From the NCBI GenBank assembly GCA_963677695.2, contig CAXXUJ010000001.1, positions 2,356,001-2,420,000 of the forward strand: a stretch of 64,000 bases of DNA, given 5' to 3'. The notes below the pieces were generated by a model. The model had not been told where the DNA came from and did not search any database. It saw only the letters and a list, made by a program, of their open reading frames with translations. This document shows, piece by piece, positions 50,210 to 58,937 of the stretch. The DNA is from SABI01 sp963677695. Lineage in GTDB: Bacteria > Spirochaetota > Spirochaetia > Sphaerochaetales > Sphaerochaetaceae. How positions within the stretch are numbered: the stretch's first letter is position 1; each line of letters begins with the position of its first letter. The translations under genes and the position numbers were made by a program.

Positions 50210-51364
50210 ATGAAACGCCTGTTTTGTCCTATCCTGTTGTTCTCTCTCCTTTTTCTCCTTCCCCTGAGTGCGGGAGGACATAAAGAGACCTTCCCTTCGA
50301 CACGTACCACCTCTCTTTCCTCCTACGAACCTGATCATAACCGCTGGGGATATCGAAACCTGAGTAGCAGAGAGGATCGGGTTCTCTATGAGACATTCAA
50401 GGCTGCGATAGAAACCGGGAAACCGACAGTCACCATAGCACCGGCTGACAATGAGTATCTCTTTGGTATCTTCCTTGCTGTGCTGAATGATTACCCTGAA
50501 TACTTCTGGGTAGATTCCCGCCTTGCATTCTCCCTCCGTTCGATAAACGGAATCCCCAAAGATATGGAAGTGAGTTTCACCTACACCACGAGCGGGGAGG
50601 ATCTTGTTGATCAGAAGGAGAAGGTCGATGATGTGTCGGCAAAGATACTCAAGAAAGTAGAGAAGATAGATGATCCCTATGAGCAGGTGAAATGGGTCTA
50701 TACATACCTGATCACCGAGACGAAGTACCGCGCCCATGTGACCGATCAGTCGATGTACAGCGTCCTTGTGAAGAACAAGGGGGTGTGTGCCGGGTACGCG
50801 AGAGCTTTCCAGTACATCATGAGAAATCTGGGCTTCGAGTCCATCATTGTGACAGGGGATCTGAAGCAGAACGGCAAGGAGGGGGGAGTGTTATCCCTGT
50901 TCACCCCCTTTGTCAGCGACAAGCTGAACGGACACGCCTGGAACATGGTGAGAATAGGGAATGCCTGGTACCACGTCGATCCTACTTCCGGCGAAGCCCT
51001 CACTCCGATGAACAAGGATATCTCATATGATTACCTGTGCATCCCGACACAGCAGATCCTGAACACCCATACCATCAACCCCGAGGAGACCATCCCCCCT
51101 GCGGCCTCCTATGAGCTTGAGTACTACCGTACTCACGGCCTTTTCCTTGACCGTTATGATATAGGCACCTACAGAAAGCTGTTCAAGAAGGCTGAAGAGG
51201 GGAAGGAGAGGGACCTCGATGTCCGATTCTCTACAATTCAGGTACTCCAGCAGGCTGCCGATGATCTGATCGGGAATCAGAAGATATTCGATATCATCGA
51301 TGATGATAAAGTCACCTACTTCATTGATGATGTGAACCTGATCCTTTCTGTAGATATCCCATAA
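50210..51364 (+). CDS. Exported transglutaminase-like cysteine protease family protein
   Basis: 384 residues with an N-terminal signal (MKRLFCPILLFSLLFLLPLS). The transglutaminase-like core shows the triad: C193 in GVCAGYARAFQYIMR, H242 in NGHAWNMVRIG and D257 in YHVDPTSG. The region before it (40-180) is unrelated. Such enzymes may cut or cross-link peptides in the periplasm, for instance in cell-wall or protein processing. It is divergent from the HAD gene. Confidence 0.88.
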   Translation: MKRLFCPILLFSLLFLLPLSAGGHKETFPSTRTTSLSSYEPDHNRWGYRNLSSREDRVLYETFKAAIETGKPTVTIAPADNEYLFGIFLAVLNDYPEYFWVDSRLAFSLRSINGIPKDMEVSFTYTTSGEDLVDQKEKVDDVSAKILKKVEKIDDPYEQVKWVYTYLITETKYRAHVTDQSMYSVLVKNKGVCAGYARAFQYIMRNLGFESIIVTGDLKQNGKEGGVLSLFTPFVSDKLNGHAWNMVRIGNAWYHVDPTSGEALTPMNKDISYDYLCIPTQQILNTHTINPEETIPPAASYELEYYRTHGLFLDRYDIGTYRKLFKKAEEGKERDLDVRFSTIQVLQQAADDLIGNQKIFDIIDDDKVTYFIDDVNLILSVDIP

Positions 51365-51386
51365 AGTAGTGTGAAAAGGAGGCGTT

Positions 51387-52256
51387 ATGTATGAAGTGAA
51401 ACTCCATGTAAAGTGCATGAATACCCTCGGAGAGGGAATACTCTGGAATGAAGAGGAGCAGAGCCTCTACTGGAGTGATATCGATGAGAAGAAACTCTAC
51501 CGGTGGAACAGCGGTGCAGGGGAGACCGAAGTAAAACCCCTCCCTGACAAACTTGCCTCCTTCGCCTTCAGGAAAGAAGGTGGATTCCTTTTTGCCTTCG
51601 CTTCCTCTTTTGCCTATGGATCGTGGGATAGCGATGAGCTGCAATGGATCGAGAGCATTCATCCAGAGGGAAGTCCCGTCCGACTCAATGACGGAAGATG
51701 CGACCGTCAGGGGCGCTTCATTGTCGGTGATTTCGATCCCGACAACCTGAAAAGAGGGAACACCTACCGTGTCGATACAGACGGAACAGTTTCGACCCTG
51801 TTTGAAGGTATCAGCTGTGCAAACTCCACCTGTTTTTCTCCTGAGGGGAATACGATGTACTTCACCGACACTCCTGAAGGAGTGATCACCTCCTATAATT
51901 ATAACACCGAAAAAGGAATTCCTCAGAACCCGCGTACCTTCGTCTCCCTAGCTGAGCAGCCGGGTAATCCTGATGGATCGATCGTCGATGCAGAGGGATG
52001 CCTGTGGAACGCTCAGTGGGGCGGCAGCAGGATTGTCCGTTACACTCCCGAAGGGAACATCGACAGAGTGATAGAGATGCCGGTGAAGAATATCACCTGC
52101 ATGTGCTTCGGAGGAAAGGAACTCAGTACCCTATATGTGACCACTGCACGGGCAGGACTCAGTGAAAAGGAACTGGAAACCCTCCCCCTTGCCGGATGCG
52201 TGTTCTCCATTCATACCGATGTTCATGGTTTGAACGAGTCACGATTCGGAACGTGA
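51387..52256 (+). CDS. SMP-30/gluconolactonase-family protein
   Basis: 289 residues, six-bladed propeller. GEGILWNEEEQSLYWSDI near 15 provides the metal glutamate, VRLNDGRCDRQGRFIVG the asparagine, CANSTCFSPEGNTMYFTDT and GNPDGSIVDAEGCLWNAQWGG the remaining ligands. Relatives hydrolyse aldonolactones, for example gluconolactone. AAAAGGAGG precedes the ATG. It follows the transglutaminase-like gene by 22 bp, so it may be co-transcribed. Confidence 0.9.
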   Translation: MYEVKLHVKCMNTLGEGILWNEEEQSLYWSDIDEKKLYRWNSGAGETEVKPLPDKLASFAFRKEGGFLFAFASSFAYGSWDSDELQWIESIHPEGSPVRLNDGRCDRQGRFIVGDFDPDNLKRGNTYRVDTDGTVSTLFEGISCANSTCFSPEGNTMYFTDTPEGVITSYNYNTEKGIPQNPRTFVSLAEQPGNPDGSIVDAEGCLWNAQWGGSRIVRYTPEGNIDRVIEMPVKNITCMCFGGKELSTLYVTTARAGLSEKELETLPLAGCVFSIHTDVHGLNESRFGT

Positions 52257-52257
52257 C

Positions 52258-52274
52258 ACATTTCATAGAAATGT
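52258..52274 (+). terminator. Hairpin after the SMP-30-like gene
   Basis: ACATTTC, loop ATA and GAAATGT form a 7-bp perfect hairpin just after the stop. There is little T-run, so termination is only possible. Confidence 0.35.
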
Positions 52275-52283
52275 AAATAATAA

Positions 52284-52311
52284 TTGTAATTCTCAGGTTT
52301 TGCAGTATACT
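52284..52311 (+). promoter_or_regulatory. Probable promoter of the acyl-CoA ligase gene
   Basis: TTGTAA (52284-52289), 16 bp, TATACT (52306-52311). Transcription would start near 52318, 2-3 bases before the ATG, which has no ribosome site. This suggests a leaderless transcript. Confidence 0.5.
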
Positions 52312-52319
52312 CCATACCT

Positions 52320-53954
52320 ATGGAACATAATATCATTAAAACAGAATCAGCCTATGAGTACCCCCTGCTCATCAAACAGTTGTACCTCGCTCCGGCAGAG
52401 TTTCGTCCGGATGAAAAGATCTTCTATCGTGACGAAGCCGAATTCACCTACGCACAGTGGAGGGAACGAGTCTGCCGTCTTGCCGGAGCCCTCGAAGCAA
52501 TCGGGGTAGAGAGAGGATCGACTGTAGCGGTTCTCGACTATGACTCACACCGCTACCTTGAAGCCTACTACGGTATTCCCATGATGGGAGCCGTACTCCA
52601 TATGATCAACATGAGACTCTCTCCTGAGCAGCTCGCCTACACGATCGAGCATGCAGAAGACGATGTGATCATCTGCCATTCTGATTTCCTCCCTCTTCTC
52701 GAAGCGATCAAGGGAAGGATCGCGGAAGGAAGAAAGTTCATCATCATCGGTGACAGTGAAGGCTCGGCCGCACTCGATATCGTAGGCGAATACGAGGCGA
52801 TGCTTGCAGCAGCCCCTGCTTCCTATGATTTCCCTGACTTCGATGAGAACACCCGTGCGACAACATTTTACACCACAGGGACCACAGGTCTTCCCAAGGG
52901 AGTCTATTTCTCCCACCGCCAGATCGTCCTTCACACACTGATCAATACAATCAGCCTGACGGCAACAGCGAAACAGGGAAGACTCCACAAGGAATCGGTC
53001 TACATGCCACTTACACCGATGTTCCACGTCCATGCGTGGGGTATCCCCTACATAGCGAACTATCTCGGTGTAAAACATGTCTATCCCGGAAAGTATGAAC
53101 CGCCGATGCTCCTGAAACTCCTGGTCACACACAAGGTCTCTTACAGCCACTGTGTTCCCACCATTCTCCATCTGCTTCTCACTTCTCCTGCGGCAGCACA
53201 GTTTGATCTCTCTCACTGGACGGTCGTTATCGGAGGAGCGGCGCTGCCGAAGGCGACTGCCGCTGCAGCCCTGAAGAGAGGAATTGACGTCTATTGCGGC
53301 TACGGTATGTCAGAGACGGCTCCTGTCCTTTCAGTATCGACCCTTACACAGGCGGAGCTCGAACTTGACGAAGAGACTCAGGTGAACCTGAGAACACGTA
53401 CCGGACGACCGGTAGGTATGTCGCAGATCAGAGTCGTTGATGCGAACGGCAACGATGTTCCCAAGGATGATGCTACTCCCGGAGAGATCATCGTACGGAA
53501 TCCCTACCTCACCATGGGTTACCACAAAGACCATGTACACTCAGAGAAACTCTGGGAAGGGGGATGGCTCCACACCAATGACGTGGCTTGTGTCGATGCC
53601 GCCGGCAGCCTGAGAATCGTCGACCGTACCAAGGATGTCATCAAGGTCGGAGGAGAGTGGGTCGGTTCTCTCGATATCGAGGACGTGATCACCAAGCATG
53701 ATCAGGTCACCGAAGCAGCTGTCATCGCCTATCCTGATGAGCAGTGGGGCGAGGTCCCTCTCGCCATTGTCGTCCCCGCAGAAGGCGCTGAACTCACGGA
53801 GAGAACGATCAAGAGCTATGTGATGGCAAGTGTCGAACTGGGGATGCTCCCCCGTGAGGCGATAACCCTCAGGGTCCGTTTCACCGATATGATCGACAAG
53901 ACCAGTGTCGGAAAAATCAACAAGGTCGCACTGAGAAAGAGATTCCTCGACTGA
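52320..53954 (+). CDS. Fatty acyl-CoA synthetase (AMP-binding)
   Basis: 544 residues, full-length ANL enzyme. FYTTGTTGLPKGVYFSH is the ATP-binding P-loop, YCGYGMSETAPVLSVS near 320 the A5 region, HTNDVACVDAAGSLRIVDRTKD the A7/A8 hinge, and KVGGEWVGSLDIED plus GKINKVALRK the C-terminal catalytic lysine. It activates a medium- or long-chain carboxylic acid as acyl-AMP, then acyl-CoA. Alone on its own promoter and terminator. No SD is visible before the ATG (sequence is ACTCCATACCT). Confidence 0.92.
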   Translation: MEHNIIKTESAYEYPLLIKQLYLAPAEFRPDEKIFYRDEAEFTYAQWRERVCRLAGALEAIGVERGSTVAVLDYDSHRYLEAYYGIPMMGAVLHMINMRLSPEQLAYTIEHAEDDVIICHSDFLPLLEAIKGRIAEGRKFIIIGDSEGSAALDIVGEYEAMLAAAPASYDFPDFDENTRATTFYTTGTTGLPKGVYFSHRQIVLHTLINTISLTATAKQGRLHKESVYMPLTPMFHVHAWGIPYIANYLGVKHVYPGKYEPPMLLKLLVTHKVSYSHCVPTILHLLLTSPAAAQFDLSHWTVVIGGAALPKATAAAALKRGIDVYCGYGMSETAPVLSVSTLTQAELELDEETQVNLRTRTGRPVGMSQIRVVDANGNDVPKDDATPGEIIVRNPYLTMGYHKDHVHSEKLWEGGWLHTNDVACVDAAGSLRIVDRTKDVIKVGGEWVGSLDIEDVITKHDQVTEAAVIAYPDEQWGEVPLAIVVPAEGAELTERTIKSYVMASVELGMLPREAITLRVRFTDMIDKTSVGKINKVALRKRFLD

Positions 53955-53976
53955 GTGTGACTGTCTATGAAAGAGT

Positions 53977-54013
53977 GCCGGGTACTGTGAAATGTCCCGG
54001 CCTTATTCTTTTA
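53977..54013 (+). terminator. Terminator of the acyl-CoA ligase gene
   Basis: GCCGGG-T-AC (53977-53985) and GTCCCGGC (53994-54001) make an 8-bp stem with one bulge, followed by CTTATTCTTTT. Confidence 0.75.
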
Positions 54014-54033
54014 ATAATGGTAAGATATGCGGG

Positions 54034-55167
54034 CTACACGTTTTGTAGGAAACTTTGAATAAAAGGTAATCCAGCCCCTGCCGCTATCGACTCAACCTTG
54101 TATCGGCACACCTTGATAAAATCTGCGGTGTTATCAAAAGTACATCTTCGAAGCGTTCGCGACCTGACTTCATCAATGTACCGATCAATATACTCTCCTA
54201 CATAACCCCCAATGATTATATCGCAGTCATAGAGCGACCGTATATTATTTAATGTGATAGAGAGGTAAGTGACATATTCATCCCAGATTTTAACAATTTT
54301 GGGATCCCGATTCTCAAGTAATTCAAAGAATTGATGTAAATCCCCTCCTGTATTTTCTGACAGAACTGTTGCAGAACAATATGGGTCTACACATCCTTTT
54401 TTTCCGCAATAACATTGACGACCATCAGGAATGATGGTCATATGACCAGCTTCACCGCTTCTGATGTTATCGCCCTGATACACTTCGCCATTAATGAGAA
54501 CAGACCCCCCGATATTATTGCTCAACATAATATAGAATGAATTTTTATCGATCTGAGCCATCCAGGTTTCAGCAAAGCTTGCGGCATTCGCATCATTGAA
54601 AAAGGATGTTGGATACGAGATGAATTGAGAGAATTCTTTACAATTCACTCCAGTAATCCCGAGTATAGGTCCGATGATAACAACCTGTCCGTCTGACGAA
54701 ATCAATCCAGGTATACCTAATCCGACACCGAGAACCTGTTCTTTTTGAACGCCGGAAGTTGTTACCAGAGAATCTACTATTTCACCCAATTTCCTGTAGT
54801 AGGACTCATTCCTGTTGAAATCATGCCTGATACGTATATGATGGATTATTTCTCCGCGGAGATTGACCATGACTACCGATATATATCTTTTTGTGATATC
54901 GAGTCCGATGGCTACCTTTGCACATTTATTTAAAGAATAGGATTTCGCTTTACGTCCCCCCGTATTACCCACACTACCAGCTTCAATCAGAAGGTCCTCA
55001 TCTATCAGTTTGTTCATATTCTGGGTCACAGTAGGTAAGCATAAATTGAGGTGTTGGACGACATCCTGGCGCGTTAGATTTTCAGAAAGACGGAACAATG
55101 TAAATATCTTAGATCTATTTATTTTTTTTATTTCCATTGGAGCAATAGTTTTATCATTAATTCCCAT
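54034..55167 (-). CDS. ROK-family transcriptional repressor of the sugar/polyol ABC operon
   Basis: 377 residues. The winged HTH is at about 15-80 (ENLTRQDVVQHLNLCLPTVTQ, NTGGRKAKSYSL); the ROK domain follows with FNDANAASFAE and the zinc motif intact: H242 with C252, C254 and C259 (GHMTIIPDGRQCYCGKKGCV). It is therefore a full NagC/XylR-type regulator. ATG at 55167 follows GAGGATACC. It is divergent from the ABC operon. Two 17-bp palindromes, one at its own start and one at the SBP start, are the likely operators. The local sequence is AT-richer than the surrounding genes. Confidence 0.92.
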   Translation of the reverse strand: MGINDKTIAPMEIKKINRSKIFTLFRLSENLTRQDVVQHLNLCLPTVTQNMNKLIDEDLLIEAGSVGNTGGRKAKSYSLNKCAKVAIGLDITKRYISVVMVNLRGEIIHHIRIRHDFNRNESYYRKLGEIVDSLVTTSGVQKEQVLGVGLGIPGLISSDGQVVIIGPILGITGVNCKEFSQFISYPTSFFNDANAASFAETWMAQIDKNSFYIMLSNNIGGSVLINGEVYQGDNIRSGEAGHMTIIPDGRQCYCGKKGCVDPYCSATVLSENTGGDLHQFFELLENRDPKIVKIWDEYVTYLSITLNNIRSLYDCDIIIGGYVGEYIDRYIDEVRSRTLRRCTFDNTADFIKVCRYKVESIAAGAGLPFIQSFLQNV

Positions 55168-55182
55168 AAGGTATCCTCGTTA

Positions 55183-55199
55183 TATAAAACCGTTTTATA
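55183..55199. promoter_or_regulatory. 17-bp palindrome at the ROK gene start (operator O1)
   Basis: TATAAAAC-C-GTTTTATA: 8-bp perfect arms with a one-base centre. It overlaps the transcription start predicted from the promoter at 55206-55234, so it would block the ROK gene. Confidence 0.75.
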
Positions 55200-55205
55200 A
55201 ATATG

Positions 55206-55234
55206 ATTTTAAAGAATTATAAGAAGTTTGACAA
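55206..55234 (-). promoter_or_regulatory. Promoter of the ROK repressor gene
   Basis: On the minus strand TTGTCA (55234-55229), 17 bp, TAAAAT (55211-55206). Ten of twelve consensus bases. Start at about 55199, at the edge of O1. Confidence 0.7.
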
Positions 55235-55311
55235 TTGTTTTTTTTAAGAATTCCAATTTTATATAACTATTTAGAGAAAATAGGGTTGTTTTATATTTAT
55301 GAAAATTTAGA

Positions 55312-55340
55312 TTGACACAGTATAATAGCTGTCATATAGT
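55312..55340 (+). promoter_or_regulatory. Strong promoter of the ABC operon
   Basis: TTGACA (55312-55317), 17 bp, TATAGT (55335-55340): eleven of twelve consensus bases. Start near 55347. Confidence 0.85.
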
Positions 55341-55356
55341 TTGTTTACGATCATTA

Positions 55357-55373
55357 TATAAATCGGATTTATA
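55357..55373. promoter_or_regulatory. 17-bp palindrome before the ABC operon (operator O2)
   Basis: TATAAATC-G-GATTTATA, the same 8-1-8 layout as O1 and sharing the outer TATAAA/TTTATA. It lies about 10 to 26 bases after the predicted start, so a bound repressor would block elongation. Confidence 0.78.
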
Positions 55374-55420
55374 AAAGTGTATTTATTAATGAAAGTATTA
55401 AAAACATCAGGAGGAAGATG

Positions 55421-56362
55421 ATGAAAAAAGGTTTAATGGTTCTTTTAGTAGTACTCATGTGCAGTGTTGTCTCATTTTCTCTGGCAGCCGCTGGTCAGAA
55501 TGAAAGTGATGACTCTCTCAAAGTAGGACTAGCTCTTTCTGGAGTAAACAGCAATGCTATTTTCATTGACATGGCACGAGATCTGGAAGAGAGAACAGAG
55601 GCGTCTGGATACACTCTGCTGACAGCTGATATCGCTGAGGGGCCGGAAAAGGTTGTTTCTACTCTGGAAAATTTCATTAATGCAGGGTGTGATGTAATTA
55701 TTTTTCAGAACTATGCTGAAGAGGCATGTTCTGGCTTGATGCAGGAAGCTGTTGATAAAGGAGTTGTCATAGGCTCCTATGATTACACCTCTGATATAGC
55801 ACAGTATGCCGTTATTGCATCGAATTATGAAGTTGGAAAGATTATCGGTCAAGAAACAGGAAAATGGGTTCATTCCCATGAAGGAAGTAAAAAAGTTGCA
55901 TTGTGTAGCTATTCTGCTCTTGATTTCCTCGTAGAAAGAGAAAGAGGAATGATTGATGGATTCAACGAAACCTGCCCAGAAGGTGATATTGTCATTACTC
56001 TGGATGCAGGATTCCCCCACGAAGGTGTTCCTGCCGGTGAAAACTTCCTTCAGGCTCATCCTGATCTCCAGGCTGTAATGGGAATCAATGATGGAGGTAC
56101 TCTCGGCGTCTACGAAGCTTTCAAGGCTGCCGGATTAAGCAAGGAAGATGGTATTGCTATCTTCGGTTGTGATGCAAGTGTAGATGGTCTGAACGCTATC
56201 CGCGAGAATGATATGTTTACCTGTACAATCGATCTTGATCTAGTAAATCAGGTGAGTCAGCTGTATCTGCGATGTGTTGATGCTGCTCTTACCGGCAATA
56301 TTGATGAATCAAAGAGACTTATCACGTACCCGATCAATCCTGTTTATTACGAGAATCTTTAG
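55421..56362 (+). CDS. ABC-type sugar/polyol substrate-binding protein
   Basis: About 313 residues. Signal peptide (first 25, ending SLAAAGQ). The periplasmic binding protein type I fold follows: VGLALSGVNSNAIFIDMARDLEE, GCDVIIFQNYAEEACSGLM, ASNYEVGKIIGQETGKWV, LQAVMGINDGGTLGVYEAFKAAG, and FGCDASVDGLNAIREND. It belongs with RbsB/XylF-type proteins. Start: ATG at 55421 sits 6 bases after AGGAGG; ATG at 55418 is too close. First gene of the operon and separated from the ATPase gene by a hairpin. Confidence 0.92.
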   Translation: MKKGLMVLLVVLMCSVVSFSLAAAGQNESDDSLKVGLALSGVNSNAIFIDMARDLEERTEASGYTLLTADIAEGPEKVVSTLENFINAGCDVIIFQNYAEEACSGLMQEAVDKGVVIGSYDYTSDIAQYAVIASNYEVGKIIGQETGKWVHSHEGSKKVALCSYSALDFLVERERGMIDGFNETCPEGDIVITLDAGFPHEGVPAGENFLQAHPDLQAVMGINDGGTLGVYEAFKAAGLSKEDGIAIFGCDASVDGLNAIRENDMFTCTIDLDLVNQVSQLYLRCVDAALTGNIDESKRLITYPINPVYYENL

Positions 56363-56391
56363 GAAGCCATCGGGTGTTTAACAACCACAAT

Positions 56392-56429
56392 AATGAGGAT
56401 GAGAGGACAAATCTTCTCTCATCCTCATT
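56392..56429 (+). terminator. Intercistronic stem-loop after the binding-protein gene
   Basis: AATGAGGATGAGAG (56392-56405) and CTCTCATCCTCATT (56416-56429): a perfect 14-bp stem with a 10-base loop and no T-run. It probably stabilises the upstream message; a parallel to the dctP-dctQ hairpin. Confidence 0.8.
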
Positions 56430-56447
56430 CAATTAAAGGACCTGATA

Positions 56448-57938
56448 ATGAATCAGAATATTATTCTTGAACTACAGGGAATTACTAAGAGCTACCCAGG
56501 GGTGCCTAATGCACTCGATAAAGTATCAACCACTCTCATTCGTGGAAAAACACATGCCTTAATGGGGGAGAATGGAGCGGGGAAATCTACTCTTATTAAA
56601 GTTCTTTCCGGTGCGTTGACCCCGGATAGCGGTGAATTGTATGTTGAAGGCGAACTGATAGAGCATATGACTCCTTTTATTGCCCAGAAATTAGGCATTG
56701 GTGTTATCTATCAGGAATTCAATCTTGTCACATCTCTCAGTATCGCAGAGAATGTTTTTTTGGGTAATATGCAAGGGAATGCCGTTATGATCGACAGGGC
56801 AGAGGTCGAACGGAGAACAATCGAAATTTTTAAGGAAATGGAGATTGATATTAACCCTCGTACATTAGTAAAGGACCTGACGGTTGCTTACATGCAGCTC
56901 GTAGAAATAGTTAAAGCTCTCTCAAGAAACGTGAAGATTCTTGTGATGGACGAACCTACAGCGCCATTGACAACAAACGAAGTTGAAATCCTATTCAAGA
57001 TTATCAGGAAATTGAAAGAAAAAGGCGTTACAATTGTGTATATCTCACACCGAATAAGTGAGGTATATCAAATTGCTGACCACATTACAGTCATGAGAGA
57101 TGGTGCCATAGTCGAGGAAACCACCGTTGATGGAATTAGCAAGGACGCGCTCATCCGTGCAATGGTTGGTCGCGAGGTGAGTGACACCTATCCCCAACGA
57201 GATTTTTCAATAGGTGCTCCTGTTCTGGAGCTACGGGGACTGAGTGGCGGATTTGTCGAAGGAGTATCCTTTAAAGTCCACGAAGGCGAAATTCTAGGAT
57301 TAGCCGGGTTGGTTGGTGCCGGCAGAACCGAGACCATGCGAATGGTATTTGCTGCTGATAAACGTGCAGAAGGTAAAACCTTGCTATATGGAAAGGAATT
57401 TGATCCGAATTCTCCGAAACAAGCGGTAAGAGCTGGAATAGGCTTTCTGCCGGAGGATAGGAAGCAGCAGGGATTATTTTTAGGGTTGCCCATCAAATGG
57501 AATATTTCCATGGCTATTCTCAAGAGAATTTCACGATTTCTAGTTCTCAATAAGTCAAAAGAGAACCAGACGGTTCAGGACCTCATCAGATCTATTCAGA
57601 TAAAAACTCCACACGATATGCAGTTAGCTAAAAACCTGTCCGGAGGGAATCAGCAGAAAGTTGTCATTGCAAAATGGCTCGCGGCGAAAAGCAAGGTGAT
57701 GATTTTCGATGAACCTACTCGAGGCATCGATGTAGGTGCAAGACACGAAATTTATCTTCTTATGAATGAGTTATGCAGTAATGGAATTTCCGTTGTGATG
57801 ATTTCTTCTGATATGGAAGAACTATTAGGTATGTCCGATCGAATTGTCGTAATGAGCGAAGGTCGTCAGATGAGAACTCTTGAGAAGCATGAATTTTCGC
57901 AAGAGCAAATCATGAAATATGCTTCAGGTATGAAATAA
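56448..57938 (+). CDS. Sugar ABC transporter ATP-binding protein (double ATPase)
   Basis: 496 residues, two ATPase domains as in RbsA/XylG/MglA. First Walker A GENGAGKST at 40-48, Q-loop YQEFNLVTSL, Walker B ILVMDEPTAPL. The second domain has GLAGLVGAGRTETM and a normal signature LSGGNQQKVVIAKWLA, with MIFDEPTRGIDVG. The first signature is degenerate, as usual for this family. It powers uptake by the permease next. Confidence 0.94.
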   Translation: MNQNIILELQGITKSYPGVPNALDKVSTTLIRGKTHALMGENGAGKSTLIKVLSGALTPDSGELYVEGELIEHMTPFIAQKLGIGVIYQEFNLVTSLSIAENVFLGNMQGNAVMIDRAEVERRTIEIFKEMEIDINPRTLVKDLTVAYMQLVEIVKALSRNVKILVMDEPTAPLTTNEVEILFKIIRKLKEKGVTIVYISHRISEVYQIADHITVMRDGAIVEETTVDGISKDALIRAMVGREVSDTYPQRDFSIGAPVLELRGLSGGFVEGVSFKVHEGEILGLAGLVGAGRTETMRMVFAADKRAEGKTLLYGKEFDPNSPKQAVRAGIGFLPEDRKQQGLFLGLPIKWNISMAILKRISRFLVLNKSKENQTVQDLIRSIQIKTPHDMQLAKNLSGGNQQKVVIAKWLAAKSKVMIFDEPTRGIDVGARHEIYLLMNELCSNGISVVMISSDMEELLGMSDRIVVMSEGRQMRTLEKHEFSQEQIMKYASGMK

Positions 57939-57952
57939 TCAGAGGATAAGGA

Positions 57953-58936
57953 ATGAATGATATGTACAGTAAAATAAACAAATTAAATCTGAGAGACCAG
58001 GCAGTCTGGATCATGCTCGCCGGCTTGGTGTTATTCTTTTCGCTGGTTGTCTCAAACTTTGCAACGCTTGGTAACTTCATCACCATCTTCAGACAGGTGG
58101 CAAATATCGGAATTCTATCGATGGGAATGACCTTCGTATTGATAGCTGGCGGGATAGATCTTTCCATCGGAAGTACAGTGGGACTAGTAGGAATGAGTAC
58201 TGCTCTTTTCATGACTAGTTTTCAACTCCCTATTTGGATGTCCATTTTACTTGGAGTTTTTATAGGTATAGTAATCGGTGCTTTCAATGGTGTTATGATC
58301 ACCATTACAAGGATGCCTGCACTTATTATGACTCTTGGCATGAGCTATGTCATTAGAGGTCTAGCTTTCATTACAAATGATGGGTACCCAGTATATAAGC
58401 TTCCATCGGAAATAAAAATCATCGGTCAAGGGTATATTTTTGAAATTGTACCCGTATCAGTCCTGATTATGATTGCCATCATCCTCATTGGAGCCTTTGT
58501 CTTGAATAGTACACACTTGGGGCGGCAGATCTACGCTCTTGGAGGAAACGAGGAGGCTGCAAGGCTATCTGGGATTGCCATCAAGAAAGTAAGAATTCTT
58601 ACATATATGATAGCAGGAGGACTTGCTGCTGTCGCTGGTGTAGTCATGATGTCCCGAGTGAACTCAGGTCAGCCACTATCTGGAAATGGAAGAGAAATGG
58701 ACGCCCTTATCGCGTGTGTAGTTGGCGGCATAAGTGTAATCGGTGGTGAAGGAAAAGCCACAGGAATGATTGGCGGTATGTTTGTCATGGGGGTATTAGC
58801 TAATGGCATGGCAATAGCGGGTTTGAGCGAATATTTGCAGATGGTTGTAAAAGGTGGAGTGCTCATCATGGTAGTCGCCGTAGATTGTTATTCTCGAACT
58901 CATGTGAAAGTGAGAAAGGGAAAGCGGGCTAGATAG
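57953..58936 (+). CDS. Sugar ABC transporter permease (RbsC-like)
   Basis: 327 residues, about eight to ten helices. MTFVLIAGGIDLSIGSTVGL and IYALGGNEEAARLSGIAIKKVR are the conserved permease segments of the ribose/xylose/galactose family. It forms a homodimeric channel with the ATPase. ATG at 57953 has AAGGA close upstream. It ends one base before the esterase gene. Confidence 0.93.
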   Translation: MNDMYSKINKLNLRDQAVWIMLAGLVLFFSLVVSNFATLGNFITIFRQVANIGILSMGMTFVLIAGGIDLSIGSTVGLVGMSTALFMTSFQLPIWMSILLGVFIGIVIGAFNGVMITITRMPALIMTLGMSYVIRGLAFITNDGYPVYKLPSEIKIIGQGYIFEIVPVSVLIMIAIILIGAFVLNSTHLGRQIYALGGNEEAARLSGIAIKKVRILTYMIAGGLAAVAGVVMMSRVNSGQPLSGNGREMDALIACVVGGISVIGGEGKATGMIGGMFVMGVLANGMAIAGLSEYLQMVVKGGVLIMVVAVDCYSRTHVKVRKGKRAR

Positions 58937-58937
58937 C

